Part shown: positions 9,525 through 17,451 of the stretch, in pieces | Layout: every line of letters begins with the position of its first letter | How positions within the stretch are numbered: position 1 is the stretch's first letter | Assembly (NCBI GenBank): GCA_023259675.1 | Contig: JALRGT010000014.1 | Span: forward strand, 1 to 64,000 | Length of the DNA stretch: 64,000 nt | From: Flavobacterium sp. | GTDB lineage: Bacteria > Bacteroidota > Bacteroidia > Flavobacteriales > Flavobacteriaceae | Direction of reading: 5' to 3' | Made by a program: the position numbers and the translations under genes | The notes under the pieces: generated by a model | Database searches by the model: none | Told to the model about the DNA's origin: nothing | What the model saw: only the letters and a program-made list of their open reading frames with translations

Positions 9525-10511
9525 TTACCAAAGTTGGTGTACTTCTTTTTTGATGTATTTATCATAAATGGCATTCATCGCCGCAATTTTTTCTGGAGTT
9601 AATTTTGGCATGTCATATACCGATAAATTGGATAAGACATGACTTTCGCTCGAAGCACCAGGAATGATACAACTCACTTCATTAAAACTTAAAATCCATT
9701 GTAAAGCTATTGGAGCCAAATTAGGCGTATCCGGAAACAAGGCCTTTAATTCTTCAACCGCTTTTAAACCCAGTTCATAATTAATTCCGGAGAAGGTTTC
9801 TCCTTTGTCGAATGCTGCACCCTCTCGATTGAAATTACGATGGTCTTGCGCATCAAAAGTAGTTTGTGGACTGAATTTCCCCGTCAAAAGTCCACTCGCC
9901 AATGGAACTCTCGCAATAATACCTACATCTTTCTTTTGCGCTTCCTTGAAGAACAATTCCGAAGGACGTTGACGGAAGAGGTTAAAAATGATTTGAATTG
10001 TGGTCACATTCGAATATTCGATTGCTTTTAGAGCTTCTTCCACTTTTTCGACACTTACTCCCAAATTCAAGATTTTTCCTTGTTCTTTCAAACGGTCAAA
10101 AAGTTCAAAAATTTCGGGACGATAAAAAACTTCAGTTGGAGGACAATGTAGCTGAATTAAATCTATCGTTTCTAAATTCATTCTTTTCAAACTGTCCTCG
10201 ATATATTTTTGTAATACTTTAGGTTGGTAGCCTTCACTCACATGCGGATTGATAAAGCGACCACATTTGGTAGCTACATAAATACGTTCGGAGCGGGAAC
10301 GAACAACGCGACCAACAGCCGTTTCGCTCAAACCATTTTCATATACATCGGCTGTGTCAATAAAATTTACACCATTATCAATAGCGGTGTTAATGAGTTC
10401 GTCAGCCGATTTATCATTAAAAGGAGAGCCCCATTTTCCGCCTACTTGCCAAGTGCCCAGTGATATTTCTGAGATATTAAAATTAGTTTTTCCGAGTTTT
10501 CTATAGTTCAT
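9525..10511 (-). CDS. Aldo/keto reductase
   Basis: I choose ATG 10511 (MNYRKLGKTNF) over an in-frame start at 10571, because family members begin with this strand and the longer form would overlap the upstream gene; 328 residues. The catalytic tetrad is visible: Asp and Tyr in FIDTADVYENG, Lys in YVATKCG, His in LIQLHCP. NADPH-dependent reduction of a sugar aldehyde or similar carbonyl is expected. It follows the SGNH esterase gene by 19 bases, so the two likely share a transcript. The exact substrate is unknown; proximity to the pectin locus makes a sugar more likely than a xenobiotic. Confidence 0.88.
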   Translation of the reverse strand: MNYRKLGKTNFNISEISLGTWQVGGKWGSPFNDKSADELINTAIDNGVNFIDTADVYENGLSETAVGRVVRSRSERIYVATKCGRFINPHVSEGYQPKVLQKYIEDSLKRMNLETIDLIQLHCPPTEVFYRPEIFELFDRLKEQGKILNLGVSVEKVEEALKAIEYSNVTTIQIIFNLFRQRPSELFFKEAQKKDVGIIARVPLASGLLTGKFSPQTTFDAQDHRNFNREGAAFDKGETFSGINYELGLKAVEELKALFPDTPNLAPIALQWILSFNEVSCIIPGASSESHVLSNLSVYDMPKLTPEKIAAMNAIYDKYIKKEVHQLW

Positions 10512-10530
10512 ATTGAATTTTTTAAATAAT

Positions 10531-11223
10531 TTATTTTTTTGATAAAACGCTTTGTATGGCTTTTTCAGCAAGGGGGGCCATTACTTGGTATCCCAATTTG
10601 TTGGGATGTACACCATCGCTTGAATAGTCAGCTTTTAATCCCTTTTGCTCATTTACCATGGCAGAATAATAATCTAGATATGTGATTTTATTAGCATCAG
10701 CATATTCTTTTATCATTTTATTAAGTGCAATTACTTTTTCGGCAGGATTTTGATTGGGTTTCCAAGGAAAATCAAGGGCAGGCAATACCGAGCAAAGAAT
10801 GACTTTGATGTGATTTGCTTTAGCCAATTCAGCCATCGAAAAAATATTGTCTGTAATCATATCTAATGTTGATGGTCCAGTGTTGCCGGCAATATCGTTG
10901 ATACCCGCTAAAATGACTACTATTTCTGGTTTTAATTCAATCACATCGGCTCTAAAACGAATTAACATTTGCGGTGTGGTTTGTCCGCTAATACCTCGAT
11001 TGATATAAGGTTTTCCAGAGAAAAAATCAGGATCATTAGGAGACCAGAATTCGGTTATGGAATCTCCCATAAGTACGATTCTGTTTTTGCTGGTTCCTGC
11101 CGGTTCCAGTTTGGTATTTTCCGTTTGGTATTTGTTTAAATTAGCCCAGTCCTGTGCCTTTGTTTTTTGTCCCATAAAGATAGATAAGATCAGAATGCAA
11201 TACGTTAATTTTGTGTTTTTCAT
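10531..11223 (-). CDS. Secreted SGNH/GDSL-family esterase
   Basis: A 230-residue hydrolase with signal peptide (cleavage near residue 23, KTKAQ). The four SGNH blocks are present: GDS with Ser55 (LMGDSITEFW), the Gly block (NRGISGQTT), Asn in LAGINDIAGN, and DxxH near the end (SDGVHPNKLG). These enzymes often remove acetyl groups from pectin or xylan, and rhamnogalacturonan acetylesterases belong to the same fold. Being close to a PL9 lyase supports that role but does not prove it; a PAF-acetylhydrolase-like lipase is an alternative. Confidence 0.85.
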   Translation of the reverse strand: MKNTKLTYCILILSIFMGQKTKAQDWANLNKYQTENTKLEPAGTSKNRIVLMGDSITEFWSPNDPDFFSGKPYINRGISGQTTPQMLIRFRADVIELKPEIVVILAGINDIAGNTGPSTLDMITDNIFSMAELAKANHIKVILCSVLPALDFPWKPNQNPAEKVIALNKMIKEYADANKITYLDYYSAMVNEQKGLKADYSSDGVHPNKLGYQVMAPLAEKAIQSVLSKK

Positions 11224-11292
11224 TTTTTAGTTTTTATTTAAAATGGATTAAAGATTGATCCTGATTTAAAAATTAAGGTTTCTTTTTTGTGT

Positions 11293-12180
11293 TTAATCAA
11301 ACAAATCAGAAGACAAATAACGGTCTCCACGGTCACAAATAATAGCAACTACAACGCCTGATTCTAATTCTTTGGCAACTTGAAGTGCAGCAACAACTGA
11401 ACCGCCGCTGCTCATTCCTGCAAATATGCCTTCCTCTAGAGCTAGTCTTTTGGTCATTAATCTTGCGTCTTTTTCAGAAACCTCAATCGTTCGGTCTACT
11501 TTTGAAGCATCAAATATTTTAGGAAGATATTCCTGTGGCCATTTTCTAATTCCCGGAATTTGTGAACCGTCACTCGGTTGGGCTCCTATAATTTGAATTT
11601 CTGGGTTTTTTTCTTTTAAATAGGTTGAAGTTCCTATAATGGTTCCTGTTGTTCCCATAGCCGAAACAAAATGAGTTACGGAACCTTCGGTGTCATTCCA
11701 GATTTCAGGACCGGTCGTTTTATAGTGTGCTTTCCAGTTATCGTCATTTGCAAACTGGTTCAGCATGATATAACCGCCTTCGGCTACTTTTTTATCGGCA
11801 TAATCCCTAGAACCGATGATTCCGGTACTTGCAGGGGTTAAAATTACGGTTGCTCCATAAGCACGCATTGTTTGAGTACGTTCTTTGGTGGAGTCTTCTG
11901 GTAAAACCAACTCGATTTCGATATTGAATAATTGGGCAATCATGGCCAGTGCAATTCCAGTATTTCCACTGGTGGCTTCAATTAGTTTGTCTCCTTTTTT
12001 GATATCGCCTCTTTCAATTGCAGCGGCAATCATATTGTATGCCGCACGGTCTTTGACACTGCCTCCAGGATTGTTGCCTTCGAGTTTTAATAAAAGTTTT
12101 ACGTTTTTATTTTTTACCAAATTGATTGTTTCCACCAAAGGGGTATTGCCAATCAGGTCTACTAGTTTTTGAGGTTTCAT
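11293..12180 (-). CDS. cysM: Cysteine synthase B (O-acetylserine sulfhydrylase)
   Basis: Makes L-cysteine from O-acetylserine and sulfide in the cytoplasm. The 295-residue protein begins with the family motif LIGNTPLV, has the PLP lysine at Lys43 (GGSVKDRAAY), the phosphate-loop motif EATSGNTG and the C-terminal AGMSSGG block. Its start codon is one base past the stop of the serine acetyltransferase gene, so both steps of cysteine synthesis are in one operon. A second, longer PLP enzyme of this fold lies at 51441-52481. Confidence 0.93.
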   Translation of the reverse strand: MKPQKLVDLIGNTPLVETINLVKNKNVKLLLKLEGNNPGGSVKDRAAYNMIAAAIERGDIKKGDKLIEATSGNTGIALAMIAQLFNIEIELVLPEDSTKERTQTMRAYGATVILTPASTGIIGSRDYADKKVAEGGYIMLNQFANDDNWKAHYKTTGPEIWNDTEGSVTHFVSAMGTTGTIIGTSTYLKEKNPEIQIIGAQPSDGSQIPGIRKWPQEYLPKIFDASKVDRTIEVSEKDARLMTKRLALEEGIFAGMSSGGSVVAALQVAKELESGVVVAIICDRGDRYLSSDLFD

Positions 12181-12181
12181 G

Positions 12182-12973
12182 TTATTTTATCTCTTTGATT
12201 TTTACTTCTGTTGTCGTTGTGTTTAGGACAACGGATCTTGGGGGAATTGATTTGGTTACCCAGGCATTTCCTCCAACAACACTGTTTTTGCCAATGACAG
12301 TTTCTCCACCCAAAATAGTGGCATTGGCATAAATACAAACATTTTTTTCAACGGTAGGATGTCTTTTTGAATTTTTCATGTCTTTGCTTACGCTCAATGC
12401 GCCCAAAGTAACACCTTGGTAGAGTTTGACATGCTTCTCGATGACACAAGTTTCACCAATTACAATTCCTGTGGCATGGTCGATAAAAAAGGGTGAATCA
12501 ATTTGTGCGCCAGCATGGATATCGGTTCCGGTAATACGGTGTGCGTATTCGCTCATCAATCTAGAAAATAATAATAAGTCTAAATGATAGAGTTCATGGC
12601 TCAGGCGGTAAATCGCAATGGCATAAAATCCGGGATAAGCTAGATAGACTTCTTCAATACTGTTGGAAGCAGGATCGTTTTCCAGAATATAGGCCGCATC
12701 TTGATTCAGTTTTTCAAAAACAGAAGGTATCTTTTCAAGGAATTGTTCCCAAATAGAATCGCATACCGGTTGTGGTTTTTTGCAAGCTATCGCTGCAATT
12801 TCCTTAAATTGTTTTTCCAGTTCGTCAATACTTTCGCTTAAAGGAGCATTCGCGTCAAATAGCGTGTAGAATAGTTTTTCTGTAAAGGCTTCTGTTTTGG
12901 TCTTGATTCCGTAATTAATGGAAAAATGACTCTTTAAAGTGCTAATATTATTGATAATCAGATCTTTTGTCAT
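12182..12973 (-). CDS. cysE: Serine O-acetyltransferase
   Basis: Transfers acetyl from acetyl-CoA to serine, the first step of cysteine synthesis. 263 residues: a helical N-terminal domain followed by a left-handed beta-helix of hexapeptide repeats, with the motifs DIHAGAQID, HATGIVIGETC and GVTLGALSV that carry the acetyl-CoA and serine pocket. It is directly upstream of cysM. The promoter proposed at 13126-13159 would leave a leader of about 145 bases that contains a strong stem-loop (13021-13050), which could be regulatory. Confidence 0.93.
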   Translation of the reverse strand: MTKDLIINNISTLKSHFSINYGIKTKTEAFTEKLFYTLFDANAPLSESIDELEKQFKEIAAIACKKPQPVCDSIWEQFLEKIPSVFEKLNQDAAYILENDPASNSIEEVYLAYPGFYAIAIYRLSHELYHLDLLLFSRLMSEYAHRITGTDIHAGAQIDSPFFIDHATGIVIGETCVIEKHVKLYQGVTLGALSVSKDMKNSKRHPTVEKNVCIYANATILGGETVIGKNSVVGGNAWVTKSIPPRSVVLNTTTTEVKIKEIK

Positions 12974-13020
12974 GATTATAGGATTGAATTGTTAATAGGA
13001 TTGGATAAAAATAGGGTGTT

Positions 13021-13050
13021 TTTTAGAAATTGCAACAACAATTTCTAAAA
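13021..13050 (-). promoter_or_regulatory. Perfect stem-loop in predicted cysE leader
   Basis: Arms 13021-13032 and 13039-13050 are perfectly complementary over 12 bases with a 6-base loop. On the transcribed strand it is followed by A-rich rather than T-rich sequence, so it is not a classical terminator. It lies 48 bases upstream of the cysE start and may be a leader structure or operator. Confidence 0.5.
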
Positions 13051-13125
13051 GAAAGTGAAAAGAGAGGGTTGAATTGATTGTGTACGTGACTCATTAACCT
13101 ATTTTTTTTGGGTGATTTGATGTAA

Positions 13126-13159
13126 CAAATATATTGAACTATTTTTAATTATTCTTCAA
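13126..13159 (-). promoter_or_regulatory. Bacteroidetes-type promoter for cysE-cysM
   Basis: On the minus strand a perfect -7 element TATATTTG (13133-13126) and a TTG -33 element (13159-13157) are 23 bases apart. The -33 element lies within the palindrome CTTCAATTATTGAAG (13154-13168), which could be an operator. Confidence 0.5.
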
Positions 13160-13256
13160 TTATTGAAGGACTCTTTTATTCTTCATTAATGGAGTTGTAT
13201 GGTTTGTAGTTCATGTGTTTCTTTATTGTGTATATTAGATTGTTAAAATATTTGTT

Positions 13257-13958
13257 ATGAAAAACATTCCAACTTTCGTAAGTGATCTTTCAAAAAAGGT
13301 ATTTCCGTTATCCGATAAGATATCAGGAAAAATAATTCGGAATCCAATTTTGGTTTTAATGAAGAAGGATTTTCCTGAATTTACAAGCGATCAATTTTTA
13401 TCGATTACGGAACTGAATTTATACAGGGAAAGATATATTTCGAATTATTTATCCAATGAAATCGAAAATTTATCGGAATTAAAAGAAAAGATTTCGAATG
13501 AATTAAAAGAAGAAGATACTTCAGTAAGTAAAATTGAGGAAGAAGTTGAAATTAGGACTTTCGGCCAAATGGTAGCCGATAAAGTAGCTGATTTTGGAGG
13601 AAGCTGGAAATTTATTGTTTTGTTTGCTGTGTTTATTTTGCTCTGGATTCTGGCGAATATTTATATCTTGTATAATAGAGGTTTTGATCCCTATCCATTT
13701 ATTTTGTTGAATTTAATTTTGTCTTGTTTAGCAGCACTTCAGGCTCCAATTATTATGATGAGTCAAAATAGACAAGAGGAAAAAGATCGGGATAGAGCCC
13801 GAAAAGATTATTTGATTAATCTAAAATCAGAACTTGAAATCAGGATGCTTCACGAAAAATTAGATCATTTGATACAAAACCAACAAGAAGAATTAATAGA
13901 AATTCAAAAGATTCAAATCGAAATGATGAATGATATTTTGAGTCGAATTGGAAAGTGA
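13257..13958 (+). CDS. DUF1003 inner-membrane protein
   Basis: A 233-residue protein of unknown function. The DUF1003 core occupies about residues 100-200: FGQMVADKVADFGGSW, a first membrane segment (FIVLFAVFILLWILAN), the FDPYPFILLN link, a second membrane segment, then the charged MMSQNRQEEKDRDRA stretch and a cytoplasmic coiled coil. The N-terminal 90 residues are a soluble extension. It converges with the next gene, leaving 8 bases between stop codons. No function can be assigned from context. Confidence 0.85.
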   Translation: MKNIPTFVSDLSKKVFPLSDKISGKIIRNPILVLMKKDFPEFTSDQFLSITELNLYRERYISNYLSNEIENLSELKEKISNELKEEDTSVSKIEEEVEIRTFGQMVADKVADFGGSWKFIVLFAVFILLWILANIYILYNRGFDPYPFILLNLILSCLAALQAPIIMMSQNRQEEKDRDRARKDYLINLKSELEIRMLHEKLDHLIQNQQEELIEIQKIQIEMMNDILSRIGK

Positions 13959-13966
13959 TTACCAAA

Positions 13967-14245
13967 TTAATAGTGTTTGTAGATATATCCCATTACCATA
14001 AAAGCGGAATTTAATATCGCCAGACGAATCATTATTTTTTGGGTAAATACACGTTTGTAAATAAAATGCCCTCCCAAAAAAATCAAAAAAAGGAGTGTGG
14101 TAAAGAGGGCAGGATACATTTGAAAAGCAGCATTAAATTCGCCTTTCAAAAGAAGTAAAAATGCTCTCTGGAATCCACATCCTAAACACTCAATTCCAAA
14201 AAGAGATTTGAATAAACAGGGAAGCATATTGTGTTCTAAATTCAT
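13967..14245 (-). CDS. DUF2752 small membrane protein
   Basis: A 92-residue protein with the family signature LGCGFQRAF near residue 20, a central hydrophobic segment (PALFTTLLFLIFLGGHFI) and a second near the C-terminus. DUF2752 proteins are short membrane proteins of unknown function in Bacteroidetes. It stands alone between convergent and divergent neighbours. Confidence 0.8.
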   Translation of the reverse strand: MNLEHNMLPCLFKSLFGIECLGCGFQRAFLLLLKGEFNAAFQMYPALFTTLLFLIFLGGHFIYKRVFTQKIMIRLAILNSAFMVMGYIYKHY

Positions 14246-14319
14246 TAGAATTTTTTTCTACAATTTACAAAATACATTGAAACCTTTTTAATAAAAAAGG
14301 AAGACCGATTTAAATTTAT

Positions 14320-14327
14320 TACTTTTG
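14320..14327 (+). promoter_or_regulatory. -7 promoter element TACTTTTG
   Basis: Exact match to TAnnTTTG 20 bases before the ATG at 14347. No clear TTG element is seen at the expected distance upstream, so confidence is modest. Confidence 0.4.
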
Positions 14328-14346
14328 GAATCTGATACATTTTAAC

Positions 14347-14529
14347 ATGAGGAAATTAATAATGCCAATAATGATACTAGCAATTTTAGTTGCTTTTTAT
14401 GAGCAGGTGAGTCCTGATAAAAACATCTACGTGACGGTTGTCGCTATAGTAGTTTTCATGTTTGGAATGATGAAGTTAAGTGCCAAAACACCGAGTAAAA
14501 ACCAAGATAAAAAAGATAAAGATGTTTAG
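14347..14529 (+). CDS. Small membrane protein of unknown function
   Basis: A 60-residue product with two hydrophobic segments (IMPIMILAILVAFY and VTVVAIVVFMFGMM) separated by a short polar loop, and a lysine-rich cytoplasmic tail. Its 3' end overlaps the start of the Smr-domain gene by 8 bases, which implies translational coupling and supports that it is a real gene. I do not recognise a family. Confidence 0.7.
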   Translation: MRKLIMPIMILAILVAFYEQVSPDKNIYVTVVAIVVFMFGMMKLSAKTPSKNQDKKDKDV

Positions 14530-15073
14530 TAAAGGAGACGAAGTTTCAGCATTGGATGAAGATGTAAACGGTGTAGTGTTGTCGACCAAAGACGATGAGG
14601 TAACCGTTGAAACATCGGACGGATTTGTGATGACATTTAATGTCAAGGAATTGATTAAAGTAAACAATTCCAATAACTTAATGGATTCTATTAAAAGAAT
14701 TAATAGAGATGAAATTGAAAAGGAAAAAGAGACGCCAAAACCGAGAAGTTTTGTTAAAGAACGTAAAGATAAACGTGAAATTCCTGCTCCTGAATTTGAT
14801 TTGCATATCGAAAAGTTAGTCAAAAACAAACAGGGTATGTCGAATTATGATATTCTGACCATACAGTCTGAAACAGCAAAAAGGCATATTGAATTTGCTA
14901 TCAAAAATCGTATTCCAAAAATTGTTTTTATTCACGGAGTTGGTGAAGGAGTATTAAAAGCAGAGCTTGATTTTTTATTGGGACGTTATGATAATATTGT
15001 TTTTCAAGAGGCCAATTATCAAAAATATGGACAAGGGGCAACAGAAGTTTATATTAAACAAAACGCCAAATAG
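14522..15073 (+). CDS. Smr-domain protein (MutS2 C-terminal-like)
   Basis: The start ATG 14522 (MFSKGDEVSAL) is preferred to an upstream in-frame start at 14480 inside the preceding gene; 183 residues. The N-terminal part resembles a small KOW/SH3-like fold (GDEVSALDEDVNGVVL). The C-terminal Smr domain has the motif FDLHIEKL and the catalytic loop FIHGVGEG, close to the HGxG of Smr endonucleases. Free-standing Smr proteins of this type are widespread in Bacteroidetes and may nick or bind nucleic acid. Translation is coupled to the small membrane protein gene. Confidence 0.85.
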   Translation: MFSKGDEVSALDEDVNGVVLSTKDDEVTVETSDGFVMTFNVKELIKVNNSNNLMDSIKRINRDEIEKEKETPKPRSFVKERKDKREIPAPEFDLHIEKLVKNKQGMSNYDILTIQSETAKRHIEFAIKNRIPKIVFIHGVGEGVLKAELDFLLGRYDNIVFQEANYQKYGQGATEVYIKQNAK

Positions 15074-15089
15074 ACAATTAATTTTGTCC

Positions 15090-15130
15090 AAAAAAAATAC
15101 CGTTTGAATAGCTCAAACGGTATTTTTTTT
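15090..15130. terminator. Bidirectional terminator
   Basis: Perfect 11-base arms 15097-15107 and 15113-15123 (ATACCGTTTGA / TCAAACGGTAT) flanked by an A-run and a T-run. It sits between convergent genes. Confidence 0.92.
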
Positions 15131-15237
15131 GACTTTATTTTTAATCCAAAAACAGCGATTTTAAAGTCTCATTTCACAGTGTTTTGAACAATGAAATTGG
15201 ATATAAATTTGCAGCTGTTTTTGCGAAATACAATGCC

Positions 15238-16197
15238 TTAAATTGTCGTGATTAATTCGCCCAAAGTATAACTGTCGCCTAAGGTAAAATTGCTGTTTCC
15301 TTTTTTCAAAATAACTTTCTTAAGCACTATGGTATGAATAAAACTTCCGGGACCATTCGTTGTAGTAGTTACTTCAATAATACCACTTGCATCACTCACG
15401 CCTGCTACGGCATCCCATTGTTGATTGATTGCAGGAATGGTAGGAGTTACAGCTTTACAAAAATAATCAGCGGTTAAAAGCTCTTTAAATAAACGATAAG
15501 TAAGTATGTTCTGCGTAGTTCCAATTAATCCTGTTCGAGGAGAATTTAACGGAGTAGCTTCGTTTGCTATTAAGGTAGGATCTACCGTTAAGATAATAGC
15601 CTCGCTGCTGTTATAATTGTAAACTTGATTGGAGTCACTGCATTTTTCAAGTGTCTGGTCAAAATTAAATGGCAGGTTTGTGGCGGTAGTGATATAATCT
15701 CCAAATGGGAATGTTTCGTATACCTGTGTTCCATTATTTTTGGCAAACGTAATATTTTTGAAAACAATATTATGGTTGTATCCGGTAATTTTGGTACTGT
15801 TATTTGTTGCGTTTGTTGTTTTGACCATTGTGGTCGTGATTTGTATTTGACCATCAGCGGCATTCCATTGATCAACAACAACAGGTGTAGCAGGAGGGAT
15901 GGTTTCGCAAATATTGTCAGTTTCAATTTTTCCGTAATAAAAGCGATACACCACGCGATTGTTGGCGTTAATATTGATAATTGTAGGGTCGTCAACTGCT
16001 GTCGGTTCACTGGTAAAGGAACTTTCAGGAATTTCCAGAAGCAAGGCTTCATTTTCCTTTAGCTTATAGATAACATCATTATTACTGCAACTTTGTGTTC
16101 TCACGTCTTCAAAACTGATGTCTTCTTGGGTTAAATTACCGTCGTCACAACCGGTTATAACTATTGCAAAAACCAATAGGCTTAAAACTTTTTTCAT
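15238..16197 (-). CDS. Hypothetical lipoprotein with an internal duplication
   Basis: A 319-residue lipoprotein (lipobox Cys16, VITGC). Two copies of a roughly 135-residue unit can be aligned: residues about 40-175 and 190-319 share an opening Y-N/K-L..SEA-hydrophobic pattern, TYRF/YRL strands, a conserved Cys (ICETI / FCKAV), the QWNA/QWDA block, a T-rich strand (QITTTM / VTTTTN), a strand of type HxIVxKxxxxK and a closing GDYIT / GELIT. The duplication suggests two beta-sandwich domains. I do not recognise a family. A perfect -7 motif on its strand (TATTTTTG, 16223-16216) precedes the start by about 20 bases. Confidence 0.75.
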   Translation of the reverse strand: MKKVLSLLVFAIVITGCDDGNLTQEDISFEDVRTQSCSNNDVIYKLKENEALLLEIPESSFTSEPTAVDDPTIININANNRVVYRFYYGKIETDNICETIPPATPVVVDQWNAADGQIQITTTMVKTTNATNNSTKITGYNHNIVFKNITFAKNNGTQVYETFPFGDYITTATNLPFNFDQTLEKCSDSNQVYNYNSSEAIILTVDPTLIANEATPLNSPRTGLIGTTQNILTYRLFKELLTADYFCKAVTPTIPAINQQWDAVAGVSDASGIIEVTTTTNGPGSFIHTIVLKKVILKKGNSNFTLGDSYTLGELITTI

Positions 16198-16245
16198 TGT
16201 TTACTTAAATTTCAACAAAAATAGCTAAAAAAATGACAATTGATA

Positions 16246-16279
16246 TTGGACATTTCACAATTGATATTTCTTAACTTTG
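16246..16279 (+). promoter_or_regulatory. Promoter for cysteine desulfurase gene
   Basis: TTG at 16246-16248 and a perfect TAACTTTG at 16272-16279 are 23 bases apart. The start codon is at 16285, so transcription would begin almost at the ATG. Confidence 0.6.
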
Positions 16280-16284
16280 TCGCA

Positions 16285-17409
16285 ATGAAAAAAGTATATC
16301 TCGATAACGCATCAACTACAGCCATTCGTGCCGAAGTCATTCAAGAAATGACGAAAATAATGACGAATGATTATGGTAATCCTTCCTCAACACACAGTTT
16401 TGGTCGAAATGCCAAAAGTATTGTGGAACTTTCCAGAAAATCAATTGCCAAATCGATTAATGCTACTGCGCAAGAAATCATTTTTACCTCTTGTGCCACT
16501 GAAGCAAATAATTGGATTTTACGTTCGGCAGTGGTCGATTTAAAAGTGGAACGTATTATCAGCAGTAAAATTGAACATCATGCGGTATTGGATACGATTA
16601 AGGCTTTACAGCTAGAATATAAAATTCAAGTCGATTTTGTCGCTCTTAAACCAAATGGGGAAATAGACCTTACAAATTTGGTTGAATTACTTTCAAAAGA
16701 GGGTAAAACGTTAGTGAGCCTGATGCATGTCAATAACGAAATTGGAACCATTTTAGATTTGGATAAAGTGAGTTTAATTTGTCAACAATCTAAGGCGTTA
16801 TTTCACTCCGATGCCGTACAATCTGTTGGTAAGACTACAATAGATTTACAAATGTTACCTATTGATTTCATAGTGGCCAGTGCACATAAATTTCACGGTC
16901 CTAAAGGAGTTGGATTTGCATTTATTAGAAAAAATTCAGGTTTACAACCTATATTTTTTGGTGGTGAGCAGGAAAAAGGCTTACGTGCCGGGACCGAAGC
17001 AGTACATCAAATAGCAGGAATGGCCAAAGCATTGGAGTTGTCCTGTTTTAATTTAGAAACAGAAAAGACTTCTGTTTTAGCTCTAAAAAAATATTTGATA
17101 GAAAGATTGGAGAAAGATTTTCCTTCTTTTAAAATCAATGGGGAAGAAGCGGGTTTTTACACGCTTTTGAATGTTTTATTGCCTTTACCGGAAGAAAAAA
17201 CCGCCATGATATTGTTTCATCTGGATATGAAAGGAATTGCGGTATCGCGTGGTAGTGCTTGTCAAAGTGGTAGTCAAAAGCCATCCCATGTTTTAGCTGA
17301 AATACTTTCGAAAGAAGACCTGAGAAAACCGAGTTTGAGAATTTCTTTCAGTCATTATAATACCAAAGAAGACATTGACATACTTGTTGAAGCTTTAAAA
17401 ACACTATAA
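16285..17409 (+). CDS. Cysteine desulfurase (NifS/IscS family)
   Basis: Removes sulfur from cysteine as an enzyme-bound persulfide for Fe-S or tRNA thiolation. An in-frame ATG exists at 16240, but MKKVYLDNASTT at 16285 is the family N-terminus and the promoter lies between the two; 374 residues. The PLP lysine is Lys202 (SAHKFHGPKG), His98-His99 are in the EHHAV cofactor motif, and the sulfur-accepting Cys is Cys326 (SRGSACQSG). It is a single gene, not in an isc or suf cluster, with a terminator overlapping its stop. Confidence 0.92.
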   Translation: MKKVYLDNASTTAIRAEVIQEMTKIMTNDYGNPSSTHSFGRNAKSIVELSRKSIAKSINATAQEIIFTSCATEANNWILRSAVVDLKVERIISSKIEHHAVLDTIKALQLEYKIQVDFVALKPNGEIDLTNLVELLSKEGKTLVSLMHVNNEIGTILDLDKVSLICQQSKALFHSDAVQSVGKTTIDLQMLPIDFIVASAHKFHGPKGVGFAFIRKNSGLQPIFFGGEQEKGLRAGTEAVHQIAGMAKALELSCFNLETEKTSVLALKKYLIERLEKDFPSFKINGEEAGFYTLLNVLLPLPEEKTAMILFHLDMKGIAVSRGSACQSGSQKPSHVLAEILSKEDLRKPSLRISFSHYNTKEDIDILVEALKTL

Positions 17410-17437
17410 AAAAATCCGCCTTTGAGCGGATTTTTTA
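17408..17437 (+). terminator. Intrinsic terminator of cysteine desulfurase gene
   Basis: Stem ATCCGC/GCGGAT (17414-17419, 17426-17431) extended by an A-run and followed by TTTTTT. Confidence 0.9.
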
Positions 17438-17451
17438 AATGTAGAAGCGAT

